NCBI GenBank assembly: GCA_031268655.1
Contig: JAIRWX010000056.1
Coordinates: 1 to 34,480, forward strand
DNA length: 34,480 nt
Origin: Helicobacteraceae bacterium
Lineage (GTDB): Bacteria; Campylobacterota; Campylobacteria; Campylobacterales; SZUA-545
Reading direction: 5' to 3'
Below the pieces are notes generated by a model. The model searched no databases and was not told the origin of the DNA. It saw only the letters and a list, made by a program, of their open reading frames with translations. This document shows, one piece after another, positions 17,914-26,354 of the stretch; positions within the stretch are counted from its first letter, which is position 1, and each line of letters starts with the position of its first letter. The position numbers and the translations under genes were made by a program.

Positions 17914-18722
17914 ATCATTCGGATAAAATAGGTTAATAGTTTTGCGTCTAGTTCCGCGAGCATCTTATTTTTCATAAGATTCAGCGCGTCAAAGGTAGAG
18001 AGCGCGGGCTTGTAGCTTCGTTTTGTCGTCAGCGCGTCAAAAATATCGCATATCGCCACGATCCTAGCGTATAAACTGAGATTATCGCCCATAATGCCGT
18101 CCGGATAGCCTCCGCCGTTTAACTTTTCGTGGTGGTGGCGAACGCTGGTTAGAATAATCTCGTCGTTTTCAGACTGCTCTTTAAGTATGTTGTAGCCGTA
18201 AGCGGGGTGCTTTTTTATTTCCGCGAACTCCTCGTCGGTCAGCTTGCCGGGCTTATTGATGATGTTAATATCCACTTTGGCTTTGCCTAGATCATGCATA
18301 ATGCCGCCCGCGCCTATCTGTTCCAACTCGTTACGAGGCAGACCAATCTCTCCGCCGAGTCCGATAGCGTAAACTCCCACGTTTACGCAGTGAGTGTAGG
18401 TGTAGTAGTCGTAAGAGCTTACCTTTATAAGCGAAGTAATCGTGATGCGGTTGCTCATAACGCCGTTTAGCATCGCGTTGACGCTGTTTTTGGCTTCGTG
18501 AATCTTTTCCGGAGTTATGTCGCTTTCAAACAGATCGCTGATAATCTTGCTCGTTTCGACGTAAATGGCGCGGCTTTTTACGTTCATAGACAAACTTGGA
18601 TCGTCTAAAACGCGCGCGATCACGACGCTTGCCGAACCCGCTTCATCCGTTTCGCGAAGGTTTTGAAAGGCGTACGCCACGGCTACGTCTTTTGATATAT
18701 CTTTAATTTCTAACTGTTCCAT
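17901..18722 (-). CDS. HD-GYP domain protein (putative c-di-GMP phosphodiesterase)
   Basis: GGIMHDLGKAKVD; HPAYGYNIL; VRHHHEKLNGGGYPDGIMGDNLSLYARIVAICDIFDALTTKRSYK. Confidence 0.93.
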   Translation of the reverse strand: MEQLEIKDISKDVAVAYAFQNLRETDEAGSASVVIARVLDDPSLSMNVKSRAIYVETSKIISDLFESDITPEKIHEAKNSVNAMLNGVMSNRITITSLIKVSSYDYYTYTHCVNVGVYAIGLGGEIGLPRNELEQIGAGGIMHDLGKAKVDINIINKPGKLTDEEFAEIKKHPAYGYNILKEQSENDEIILTSVRHHHEKLNGGGYPDGIMGDNLSLYARIVAICDIFDALTTKRSYKPALSTFDALNLMKNKMLAELDAKLLTYFIRMMGKS

Positions 18723-18752
18723 AGATTACGTTTCGACTCGTATAATACCTTT

Positions 18753-19475
18753 TTACTCCCATACGGGGCTTTGATCTAATGCTGGTCTGCCTCGCAGCGT
18801 CTCGTATGGTTTGAACCGCGTTTTATAAGAGAGGCTATCGTTACCCCGCGCCCAGTATCCAAGATAGAACCGCTTTAATCTTCGATCTTTAGCAAACAGC
18901 AGTTGGCGCAATATCGAGTAAGTACCTAAAGAAAGAGCCCTCATGTCCGGATCGTAATAGCAGTAAACCGCCGAAATTCCCATAGGTAACATATCAACTA
19001 AAGCGACGCAAACAAGCCGATCAAGATAGTAGTACGAAAATTCGTACTCGTAGTTTCCCGAACGCTCCACAAACGCCGAGTAGTATTCGACGGAACTCGT
19101 CGTCTCCGCGTCCCAGCCGCGATTTGTTGATCGTTCCTTGTGGTATTCATCGTACAGCTTTAAGCGATCGTCGGTTATAGACGGGCGGGCGATCTTAAGC
19201 CGTAAGCGCTCGCCCTTATTCAAAACCCGCCTGAACGATTTGCTCCACTCAAACTGGTCGGGATCTACCCGCACGCTCTTGCATTCGGCGCAAGCGGAGC
19301 AGACCGGGCGAAAAAACAGCCTGCCAAATCGCCGCCATCCCCGCTCCAGCAACTTGGCAAAAGCGGCGTCATCCACGCAGCCGATATAGTATTGGGTCGC
19401 GCTAGTTTCGCCGCTTAAATACGGACAGGATTTATCTCTGGATATAAATGTTTGACCTAAAAATTCTTTTAACAT
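18753..19475 (-). CDS. bpt: Bacterial aspartate/glutamate leucyltransferase (arginyltransferase family)
   Basis: CPYLSGETSATQYYIG; GWRRFGRLFFRPVCSACAECKSVRV; YDEYHKERSTNRGWD; YLGYWARGNDSLSYKTRFKPYE. Confidence 0.92.
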   Translation of the reverse strand: MLKEFLGQTFISRDKSCPYLSGETSATQYYIGCVDDAAFAKLLERGWRRFGRLFFRPVCSACAECKSVRVDPDQFEWSKSFRRVLNKGERLRLKIARPSITDDRLKLYDEYHKERSTNRGWDAETTSSVEYYSAFVERSGNYEYEFSYYYLDRLVCVALVDMLPMGISAVYCYYDPDMRALSLGTYSILRQLLFAKDRRLKRFYLGYWARGNDSLSYKTRFKPYETLRGRPALDQSPVWE

Positions 19476-19744
19476 TTGCGCGGTAAATGTGGAGGGGCAA
19501 CCCTCTCGGACGGGAAGTCGCTCTTGTCGGGGAAAGCTGTAATCGTATGCTCGACAGCTTCATGTACGTTAAAGACGAACCTGAACGATAGTTCTTTTTC
19601 TTCGATAAAGCGGCGCTTTATCTTTGTATTGTAAGTTTTAAGAATACCGCCGCGTATCCAAACGCCGTCTTTGCTAACGTATAAACTAACGCTTCTCAGT
19701 GGGTTAATCAAATGTAAACTATTTCTTTGAAAAGCGTTTTTCAA
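19469..19744 (-). CDS. Hypothetical ORF, uncertain
   Basis: 91-aa ORF between bpt and the oxidoreductase gene, overlapping both slightly; no recognised domain. Confidence 0.3.
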   Translation of the reverse strand: MKNAFQRNSLHLINPLRSVSLYVSKDGVWIRGGILKTYNTKIKRRFIEEKELSFRFVFNVHEAVEHTITAFPDKSDFPSERVAPPHLPRKC

Positions 19745-20297
19745 TACTTTTCAGGTAGTCTTTTCTTTTCTCTCCGTCGCTTTCCCTATCCACGCGGCAG
19801 TGCCGCCAAACGCCTTTACCTATGCCAACGCTTTTCATAACGGTATTCAGGAAGATCTTCTTGAACGGATTGCCGCATATTAAGCGCAGATACCATTTGG
19901 GAGAAGTAGCCGTGGTAAAAACATCGACTCTTCCGATATGAGAAAGCCGCCCGTTAAGACCGGTTTTGCCCTCGGTAAAAGCGAACTCCGGTAAAAACGC
20001 CTTATCCAGAAATCCTTTTACAATCGCGGGCGCATCGCTCCACCAAACGGGAAAGATAAAAGCGAGGGAATCGGAGGCGCGAAGCGCTTCAATGTATTTT
20101 TTAACAAGAGGATCGCCGGTTTCGCCTTTTGAATAAGCCTTCAAGTCATCAAGCGGCATGACGGGATTAAACCCGTCGGCGTAAAGATCGATCAGATGAT
20201 ACTTTTCTCCCGCCGCGGAAAGACCCGCAATAAGAGCATCGAGAACCGCCCCGTTAAAACTTCCCCTGTTGGGATGCCCGAAAATAATTGTTTTCAT
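19719..20297 (-). CDS. NAD(P)H-dependent oxidoreductase / quinone reductase, flavodoxin-like fold
   Basis: MKTIIFGHPNRGSFNGAVLDAL; LAFIFPVWWSDAPAIVKGFLDKAFLPEFAF; GRLSHIGRVDVFTTATSPKW. Confidence 0.88.
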   Translation of the reverse strand: MKTIIFGHPNRGSFNGAVLDALIAGLSAAGEKYHLIDLYADGFNPVMPLDDLKAYSKGETGDPLVKKYIEALRASDSLAFIFPVWWSDAPAIVKGFLDKAFLPEFAFTEGKTGLNGRLSHIGRVDVFTTATSPKWYLRLICGNPFKKIFLNTVMKSVGIGKGVWRHCRVDRESDGEKRKDYLKSIEKRFSKK

Positions 20298-20321
20298 GCC
20301 AAAACCCCTATCTATTATTTA

Positions 20322-20393
20322 TGCCGAAGAGGGAGTTGAACCCCCCGCGGGCGGATTTTGAATCCGCCGCGTCCGTCGCGTCGCCATTTCGAC
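20322..20393 (-). tRNA. tRNA-Leu(CAA)-like element, probably degenerate
   Basis: Minus strand GTCGAAA TG GCG..CGC G GCGGA-TTCAAAA-TCCGC CCGCG GGGGG-TTCAACT-CCCTC TTCGGCA; cloverleaf with CAA anticodon, but no long variable arm, imperfect acceptor register and no encoded CCA. Confidence 0.5.
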
Positions 20394-20435
20394 GTTTGCG
20401 TGGATTCTTAAAACGCAACTTTAGTTAAACTTAGA

Positions 20436-20441
20436 TAAAAT
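20436..20441 (+). promoter_or_regulatory. Putative -10 for hemJ
   Basis: TTAGATAAAATCTAC about 25 nt upstream of the ATG. Confidence 0.35.
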
Positions 20442-20465
20442 CTACAAATAAAGGGCGCTTACCCA

Positions 20466-20900
20466 ATGATCGAATACTATCTCGCGTTCAAAACTATTCA
20501 TATTATCGCTATGACCGCGTGGTTCGCGGCTATGTTCTATCTGCCGCGTCTTTTTGTCTATCACGCCGAAAACCGCGACGTCGCGGAGTTTACGCGGATC
20601 GTCAAAATTCAAGAGCTTAAACTTTGGAAGTATATCGCTTTGCCCGCCTTCTGGACGACGCTGATCAGCGGTTTAACAATGATTGTCGCCAATACCGATC
20701 TTCTGAGCGTCGGCTGGTTTCACGCAAAATTGACGCTCGCGGCGGCGTTGATCGGCTTGTTTTTCTATATGGGACATCTTCTCAAGCAACTACAAAAAGA
20801 TATGTGCGCCAAAAGCGGCGCGTTTTTCAGGTTTTTCAACGAGATTCCAACTCTATTCTTAATAGCGATCGTTACCTTGGCGATTATAAAGCCGTTCTAA
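20466..20900 (+). CDS. hemJ: Protoporphyrinogen oxidase HemJ
   Basis: KTIHIIAMTAWFAAMFYLPRLFVYHAE; WFHAKLTLAAALIGLFFYMG; RFFNEIPTLFLIAIVTLAIIKPF. Confidence 0.93.
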   Translation: MIEYYLAFKTIHIIAMTAWFAAMFYLPRLFVYHAENRDVAEFTRIVKIQELKLWKYIALPAFWTTLISGLTMIVANTDLLSVGWFHAKLTLAAALIGLFFYMGHLLKQLQKDMCAKSGAFFRFFNEIPTLFLIAIVTLAIIKPF

Positions 20901-20907
20901 GCTCGCC

Positions 20908-21462
20908 TTATAATCGACGCGCGATCTGCTCAAAGTTTTCCCCTTCGGCGACAAGGACGCAAAATCCGAGCGCGTTCAGCCGTTCTTTCAACGCGCCGTC
21001 GTTTTTGCCAAGCGCGACTACGTTTACGTCGGATAGTTTTTCCGGTAACGTCTCCGCTTTTGGCGCGTCCTCGAAACGCATAGATCTGATTTTACCGCCG
21101 TCAATGCTCGCTATTACAAGATACAAAGCTTCAGAGTTTGCCGTCGTAACGCGATCGTTGGAGTAGTAGGCGCATAGAAACGGTTTTTGGGCGACCTCGA
21201 TCGCGAGCGATTTGCCAAAAATTAAAAACTCCGCCGTTTTTTTGCGGGCGCGTTCCAAAAGCCGCGAGAAAGTAGGGCGCGACAGCGCCAACTTGGTCGC
21301 CGCGATCTCGTGATGCAACCCCTCGTAATCCGCCAGCCGCAACGCCTCTAGTTCCTCTTGGCTCATCTTAATCGTCTGCGCGCTCTCGCCGCCGCGCGCG
21401 AAAAACGATCTGAAAATCGGTCTGAACAGCGTTGCCGTTTCGCCGCGCTTTCTGCCTCGCAT
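20908..21462 (-). CDS. DUF134 (HTH) domain fused to a NifX/NifB-type iron-molybdenum cofactor-binding-like domain
   Basis: N-term MSQEELEALRLADYEGLHHEIAATKLALSRPTFSRLLERARKKTAEFL (DUF134); C-term LCAYYSNDRVTTANSEALYLVIASIDGGKI...VVALGKNDGALKERLNALGFCVLVAEG. Confidence 0.8.
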   Translation of the reverse strand: MRGRKRGETATLFRPIFRSFFARGGESAQTIKMSQEELEALRLADYEGLHHEIAATKLALSRPTFSRLLERARKKTAEFLIFGKSLAIEVAQKPFLCAYYSNDRVTTANSEALYLVIASIDGGKIRSMRFEDAPKAETLPEKLSDVNVVALGKNDGALKERLNALGFCVLVAEGENFEQIARRL

Positions 21463-21488
21463 TGTTGTCCTTTTGGGCGTATGTTCAA

Positions 21489-21494
21489 ATTATA
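21489..21494 (-). promoter_or_regulatory. Putative extended -10 for the DUF134-NifX-like gene
   Basis: Minus strand ATGCTATAATTTG, ~27 nt upstream of start 21462. Confidence 0.55.
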
Positions 21495-21721
21495 GCATAT
21501 ATTATGAACATTTGCTCATTACAAAGACGGCAGAATAGGCGCGCCGATCTGGCTAAGACGCGACGCGCAGACAAGCAAAAGTTAAACGAAACAGGCGAGG
21601 GCGATAGATTTTCCGGCTTACGCTTAAAACCGCGTCATTGAACGCGCTTGCAGAGTCTTGGAGCTGTCGCGGTCTTGAAACGCAAGCAAAATAGCGTCGC
21701 CCGCGCCAAAAGGAGCTATTT

Positions 21722-22627
21722 TTAGGCTAAAGCTAGCCGTTGAAGCGCGTTTGCCGCCGCTCCTTCGCGCAAACCCTCGTCAAAAACGATCGTCCGCTCG
21801 TAGTCAAGCGCGGTAAGAAAGCTATGAAGCGCCGCCGCGCCGACAATTACAAGATCGCCGCGATCTGCGCCCGTAAACTTTTCAAGTTCCGCTTGTTCAA
21901 GCGACATAAGCGCTTTGCGTATTTGGACAATATCCAATTTGCTTAACGCCGTTTTGTTGACGATATGTTTGTCGTAGTTTTCGCGGGTCAGTCCAAGTTT
22001 GACGGCGGCAAGCGTCGTCGGCGCGCCCGCCGTCGCTATTAACGTTTGAGCGCGAGGCAGATTAGATATGTTTTGCCTAAAAATCTTTATCGCCTCGAGC
22101 TCGTCATTCAAAAATCGCTCCAAAGCCAGATCGTCAAATTTGTTTTCGGCGATTGTTACGACGCCGATCGGCAGGCTGATATAGCGAAACATATCGCCGT
22201 TTATATAGACGATCTCGCTGCTGGCTCCGCCAATATCAAGCGAAATAAACGGCTCTTTCAACCCTTTTTGCCGCGCCGATCGCGCGGTCGCCGCGGCGGT
22301 TAATTTCGCTTCCGTTTCGGCGGAGATAATCTTGAAATTCACGCCGCAGTTTTCTCGCAAAAACGCGATAGCCGCCCGTCGGTTTTTCGCCCGCCTGAAC
22401 GCTTCGGTGGCGACGGCGACAATATGGCAGGAGTTAAAATCAAACCGCTCTTTGGCTTCGGCGATCGCGGCGGCTATTCTGCTAAGAGCGTCTTGTCCTA
22501 TTTCGCCGCTTCGCGCCAGATTTTCAGCCGTTTTGACCACAAATTGCGCTTCCCACAACGCGTTTTCGCGGCGATCGATCGCCAGAAAGCGAATAGCGTT
22601 TGAGCCAAGGTCGATTGCGAGTATCAA
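21722..22627 (-). CDS. Ppx/GppA family phosphatase
   Basis: AIDLGSNAIRFLAID; SAETEAKLTAAATARS; LDIGGASSEIVYI; SLPIGVVTIAE; VGAAALHSFL. Confidence 0.9.
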   Translation of the reverse strand: MILAIDLGSNAIRFLAIDRRENALWEAQFVVKTAENLARSGEIGQDALSRIAAAIAEAKERFDFNSCHIVAVATEAFRRAKNRRAAIAFLRENCGVNFKIISAETEAKLTAAATARSARQKGLKEPFISLDIGGASSEIVYINGDMFRYISLPIGVVTIAENKFDDLALERFLNDELEAIKIFRQNISNLPRAQTLIATAGAPTTLAAVKLGLTRENYDKHIVNKTALSKLDIVQIRKALMSLEQAELEKFTGADRGDLVIVGAAALHSFLTALDYERTIVFDEGLREGAAANALQRLALA

Positions 22628-22633
22628 AGAGAC

Positions 22634-23344
22634 CTAAGCGATATTGGAATAGACCGCCTGAACGTCGTCGTCCTCTTCAAGACGATCGATCAGCTTTTCA
22701 ATTTCGACGATCGCGTCGTCGCTAAACTGCTGCGGCGAATTGGGAATGTATTGCAGATTCGCCGATCTCGGCTCTACGTTTAACTTCTCCAGCGCCTTGG
22801 CGATCGATCCAAATTCGGCGTACGGCGCGTAGAGATAGATCGCGTCGTCGTCGATCTCTAGCTCCTCCAGCCCCGCGTCGATCAAAGCCAATTCCAGCGC
22901 GTCCGTATCCAAGCCCTCTTTGCGCTCGATTTCAAAAACCGCTTTCCTTGAAAACAAAAACAAGAGCGAACCGGGCGGCGCAAGCTGTCCGCCGTTTTTC
23001 GCAAAGGCAATTTTCACGTTTGCGACGGTACGCGCCGGATTGTCGGTAGCGCACTCGACGATCATCATAACGCCGCAGGGACCTTTGCCTTCGTAAGCGA
23101 TAATCTCGATATTCGCCGCGTCCTTGCCGCTCGCGCGTTTGATCGCCGCCTCAATGTTGTCTTTGGGCATATTTTGCGCTTTCGCCGTCAAAATAGCCGT
23201 CCGCAATTTGGGATTCAGCGCGGGATCGCCGCCTCCCTCTTTCGCCGCCATAGCGATAATTTTTGCTAATTTGGGAAAAACGCGAGACATATTCGCCCAA
23301 CGTTTCTCTTTCGCCGCTCTGCGATATTCAAAAGCGCGACCCAT
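22634..23344 (-). CDS. YebC/PmpR family DNA-binding regulatory protein
   Basis: [73 protein letters not shown]. Confidence 0.95.
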   Translation of the reverse strand: MGRAFEYRRAAKEKRWANMSRVFPKLAKIIAMAAKEGGGDPALNPKLRTAILTAKAQNMPKDNIEAAIKRASGKDAANIEIIAYEGKGPCGVMMIVECATDNPARTVANVKIAFAKNGGQLAPPGSLLFLFSRKAVFEIERKEGLDTDALELALIDAGLEELEIDDDAIYLYAPYAEFGSIAKALEKLNVEPRSANLQYIPNSPQQFSDDAIVEIEKLIDRLEEDDDVQAVYSNIA

Positions 23345-23375
23345 CGTCAATCCTTGCGCTTAAAAAATGGAGGCG

Positions 23376-23383
23376 ATTATAAT
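23376..23383. promoter_or_regulatory. Bidirectional -10 element (ATTATAAT) between yebC and the amidohydrolase gene
   Basis: GCGATTATAATTTAAG contains overlapping TATAAT on both strands, between divergent genes. Confidence 0.5.
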
Positions 23384-23425
23384 TTAAGCGCGCTTGGTTA
23401 CAATCCAACAATCACGAAGGCGCAA

Positions 23426-24658
23426 ATGAAAATTCTATTAGCCGATACGATATTAACTATGGATCCCGCCCGCCCGATTTTACGCGGCGGCGCGATCGCG
23501 TTTGACGAAAACGTTGCGGAAGTAACCGACGATCAATCGACGATCGCCAAACTGAAAGAACGCGCCGACGCGATCGAAGGCGGCAAAAACTCGGTCGCGC
23601 TCCCTGGTCTGATTAACGCGCATACCCATCTGGAGTTTTCAAAAGCGACGACGGAGCTGAATTACGGCAGTTTTATCGCGTGGCTTTCCTCGATGATCGA
23701 AAAGCGCGAAACGCTTATCAAAGGGCTGACCAAAACGCATATCGACGAGGTTTTAGAGGATACGTTGCGCGGCGGGACGACGACGATCGGAGCGATTAGC
23801 AGTTACGGGTTTGATCTGGAAAGTCTTGGCGGCGCGAAACAGCGGGTAGTCTGTTTTAACGAGTTGATCGGTTCTAATCCCGACGCGGCGGATCAGATTT
23901 TCTCGGCGTTTTTGGATAAGTTAGCCAAAAGCGACGAATACCGCTCCGATCGCTTTACCTCGGCGCTCGCGATCCATTCGCCGTACTCCGTCGCGCCGAC
24001 GCTCGTCAAAAAAGCGGTCGCGCTTTCGCAAACTCGCCAAACGCCGTTATCGACGCATTTTTTGGAGAGCAAAAGCGAGCGCAAATGGCTTGAAAGCGGT
24101 TCGGGCGAGTTTAAGAGCTTTTTTGAGAAGGTTTTCAAATTAAACGCGCCGTTTTGCAACGCGAAAGAGTTTCTATCGTTTTTCGCCGACGCCAGAACGG
24201 TCTTCGTTCACTGCGCGAACGCGGACGACGAGGAGCTGGACGCGATAGGCGGGCTTGGCGGCGCTATCGCGCACTGCCCCGTTTCTAATCGGCTGTTGGG
24301 TTGCGGTTTGCTTTCGCTTGAAAAGCTGAAAAACCGAGAGATACCATATCTGATCGCGACGGACGGGTTGAGTTCCAACTACTCGCTTAATCTGTTCGGA
24401 GAGCTCAGATCGGCTCTGATGATGCACGAAGGACTTGATCTGCCGCTTCTTGCCCGCGATCTGCTAAGAAGCGTAACCGACTCGGCGGCGAAAGTTCTGG
24501 GGCTGAATACCGGACGGCTTGCGAGCGGCTACGCGGCGGATATTATTTCATTCAGGCTGCCAAACGAGGTAAACGACGACGCGCTTTTACCTTTGCAGGT
24601 TATCTTGCGCGCTCCAAACGCGATGGACAACGTATTTATCAACGGGGAGAGAGTGTGA
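23426..24658 (+). CDS. Amidohydrolase, aminofutalosine deaminase-like (MqnX-type, menaquinone pathway)
   Basis: MKILLADTILTMDP; ALPGLINAHTHLEFSKA; ALAIHSPYSVAPTLV; STHFLESKSE; AHCPVSNRLLGCG; ATDGLSSNYSLNLFGELR. Confidence 0.85.
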   Translation: MKILLADTILTMDPARPILRGGAIAFDENVAEVTDDQSTIAKLKERADAIEGGKNSVALPGLINAHTHLEFSKATTELNYGSFIAWLSSMIEKRETLIKGLTKTHIDEVLEDTLRGGTTTIGAISSYGFDLESLGGAKQRVVCFNELIGSNPDAADQIFSAFLDKLAKSDEYRSDRFTSALAIHSPYSVAPTLVKKAVALSQTRQTPLSTHFLESKSERKWLESGSGEFKSFFEKVFKLNAPFCNAKEFLSFFADARTVFVHCANADDEELDAIGGLGGAIAHCPVSNRLLGCGLLSLEKLKNREIPYLIATDGLSSNYSLNLFGELRSALMMHEGLDLPLLARDLLRSVTDSAAKVLGLNTGRLASGYAADIISFRLPNEVNDDALLPLQVILRAPNAMDNVFINGERV

Positions 24659-25536
24659 TGTCAGAATTTTTTAAGAAGCTGTTTTATCCGATAACGGCGC
24701 CGATCGTATTTATACAGAACCATTTCAAAGCGGTTGTACTGACGCTGATTTTGCTGTTGGTTTTCCTTGCGCCGCAGACGGGACAGCGCCAGCCGAATTT
24801 GTATAGTATCGAGTTGTACGGAGAGATATTTAACGCAGAACATTTTTTAACGCAGATCGAGGCGGCGAAAGCCGATCACATAAGGGGCGTTTTACTGCTG
24901 GTCGATTCTCCGGGCGGCGCGGTCGCTCCAAGCGTAGAGATGATGATGGCTATTCGCGACCTAAGCCGTCAGAAGCCCGTCGTAGCTTACGCTTCCGGCG
25001 CGATGGCAAGCGGGAGTTATTACGCTTCCGTGTGGGCGGAGGAGATTGTCGCAAATCCGGGCGGGATTATCGGCTCGATAGGCGTTATGATGGAAGGCGT
25101 CAACGTATCGAAGCTGCTCGATACGATCGGCGTGAAAATTAACGTGCTTAAAGCCGGCGAATATAAAGAAGCGGGCGCTTTTTATCGCGACCCCACTCCC
25201 GCCGAAAAGGCGCAGCTCGAAAGCGTACTTGACGACGTTTACAATATGTTTGTCTCCGACGTGGCGGAGGCTAGAGGCTTGAACGTCGAAAACGCGAATA
25301 TGTTCGCCAACGGGCGTATTTTTACGCCCAAGCAGGCGCTTAAAGCGCAGTTGGTCGATCATCTTGGCAATCTGGATTTCGCAAAAGGGCGGCTGATCGA
25401 ACTATCCAAAGTGAGCGATCCGATCTGGAATGAAAAAAGCGAACTCGACAGATTTATGGAAAACATTCGCGGCGAGACAAAAAGTTTTGTCGCGGGGCTG
25501 TTAGCGCGAGAGATCAAAGCAAAACTGGAGATGTAA
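24658..25536 (+). CDS. sppA: Signal peptide peptidase SppA (short form)
   Basis: LLVDSPGGAVAPSVEMMMAIRDL; VVAYASGAMASGSYYASVWAEEIVANPGGIIGSIGVMMEG; LKAGEYKEAGAFYRDPTPAEK. Confidence 0.93.
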   Translation: MSEFFKKLFYPITAPIVFIQNHFKAVVLTLILLLVFLAPQTGQRQPNLYSIELYGEIFNAEHFLTQIEAAKADHIRGVLLLVDSPGGAVAPSVEMMMAIRDLSRQKPVVAYASGAMASGSYYASVWAEEIVANPGGIIGSIGVMMEGVNVSKLLDTIGVKINVLKAGEYKEAGAFYRDPTPAEKAQLESVLDDVYNMFVSDVAEARGLNVENANMFANGRIFTPKQALKAQLVDHLGNLDFAKGRLIELSKVSDPIWNEKSELDRFMENIRGETKSFVAGLLAREIKAKLEM

Positions 25537-25610
25537 CCGTTCGATCGCTTCGACGCAAGCGCGCGTAAACGAGCGCCGCCGCAAATAGCGCGGATCGGGC
25601 AAAAACGGCG

Positions 25611-26354
25611 TTAATATCTTATCTCTGCGAGATATAGCCCCTCGGCGGGGGCTGGGTTTCGAAAACGGGCTGATTTGCCCGCAAACTGATCGGATATATC
25701 CGTTAGTTCCGCTTTACCTGCCGCTATCTTTAATACGGCCGCCATCATCAATCTAACTTGCGATCGTAAAAACGAGTCGCCCTCAAAAGTGGCGATATAT
25801 ATAGCGCCAAACTTGCGAACGTTAGCCGCGCGGATCGAGCGAATCGTCGTTTTTTCGTCGCTTCCTCGCTTGGAAAAATGATAAAAATCTTTCGCGCCTA
25901 TAAATTGCGCGATCGCCTCTTTAGCTTTTATCAAATCAAAATCAGGCGCGTATGCTATATATCTGGCGGTGAATATCGACGGGCGATTGGCGGTAATCAG
26001 ATAGCGATAAACGCGGCTCTTAGCGCTAAAACGCGGGTGAAAGTCGTCGCCGACAATTTCAATTTTTCTGATTAATATACTAGGATAGAGTTTCTTATCA
26101 AGCTCGGCTTTAAGCGGCTCGGCGTTTGTCCAAAAATCGGGCAAAGAAAAACCAAATACCTGTCCTCTTGCGTGCACGAAACGATCGGTGCGTCCGGCTT
26201 GCGCGACCGCTGAAAATATCCCGACGCCTTTTAGCGCGTCCTCGAATACCGAGAGCGCGGTCGGCAGAACCGTCTTGCCGTTTTTATTAAGAGGCTGCGA
26301 GCCGAAAAACCGCGACCCGTCGTACGCAATTGTAACTTTTGCTTTCACCGCCAA
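25611..26354 (-). CDS. truA: tRNA pseudouridine synthase A
   Basis: IAYDGSRFFGSQPL; AGRTDRFVHARGQVFGF; FHPRFSAKSRVYRYLI; FEGDSFLRSQVRLMMAAVLKIAAGK. Confidence 0.95.
   Translation of the reverse strand: MAVKAKVTIAYDGSRFFGSQPLNKNGKTVLPTALSVFEDALKGVGIFSAVAQAGRTDRFVHARGQVFGFSLPDFWTNAEPLKAELDKKLYPSILIRKIEIVGDDFHPRFSAKSRVYRYLITANRPSIFTARYIAYAPDFDLIKAKEAIAQFIGAKDFYHFSKRGSDEKTTIRSIRAANVRKFGAIYIATFEGDSFLRSQVRLMMAAVLKIAAGKAELTDISDQFAGKSARFRNPAPAEGLYLAEIRY

Noticed and set aside
21432-21641. 69-aa plus-strand ORF upstream of the DUF134 gene
   Set aside because: Overlaps the start and promoter/operator region of DUF134-NifX on the other strand; no coding signature.
21688-21722. AAAATAGC...GCTATTTT inverted repeat downstream of ppx/gppA
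   Set aside because: 8-bp arms with a 19-nt loop; probably a weak terminator, too little support to list as a feature.
25637-25654. AGCCCC...GGGGCT hairpin at the 3' end of truA
   Set aside because: Six-bp stem encoded by the conserved TruA C-terminus; likely incidental.
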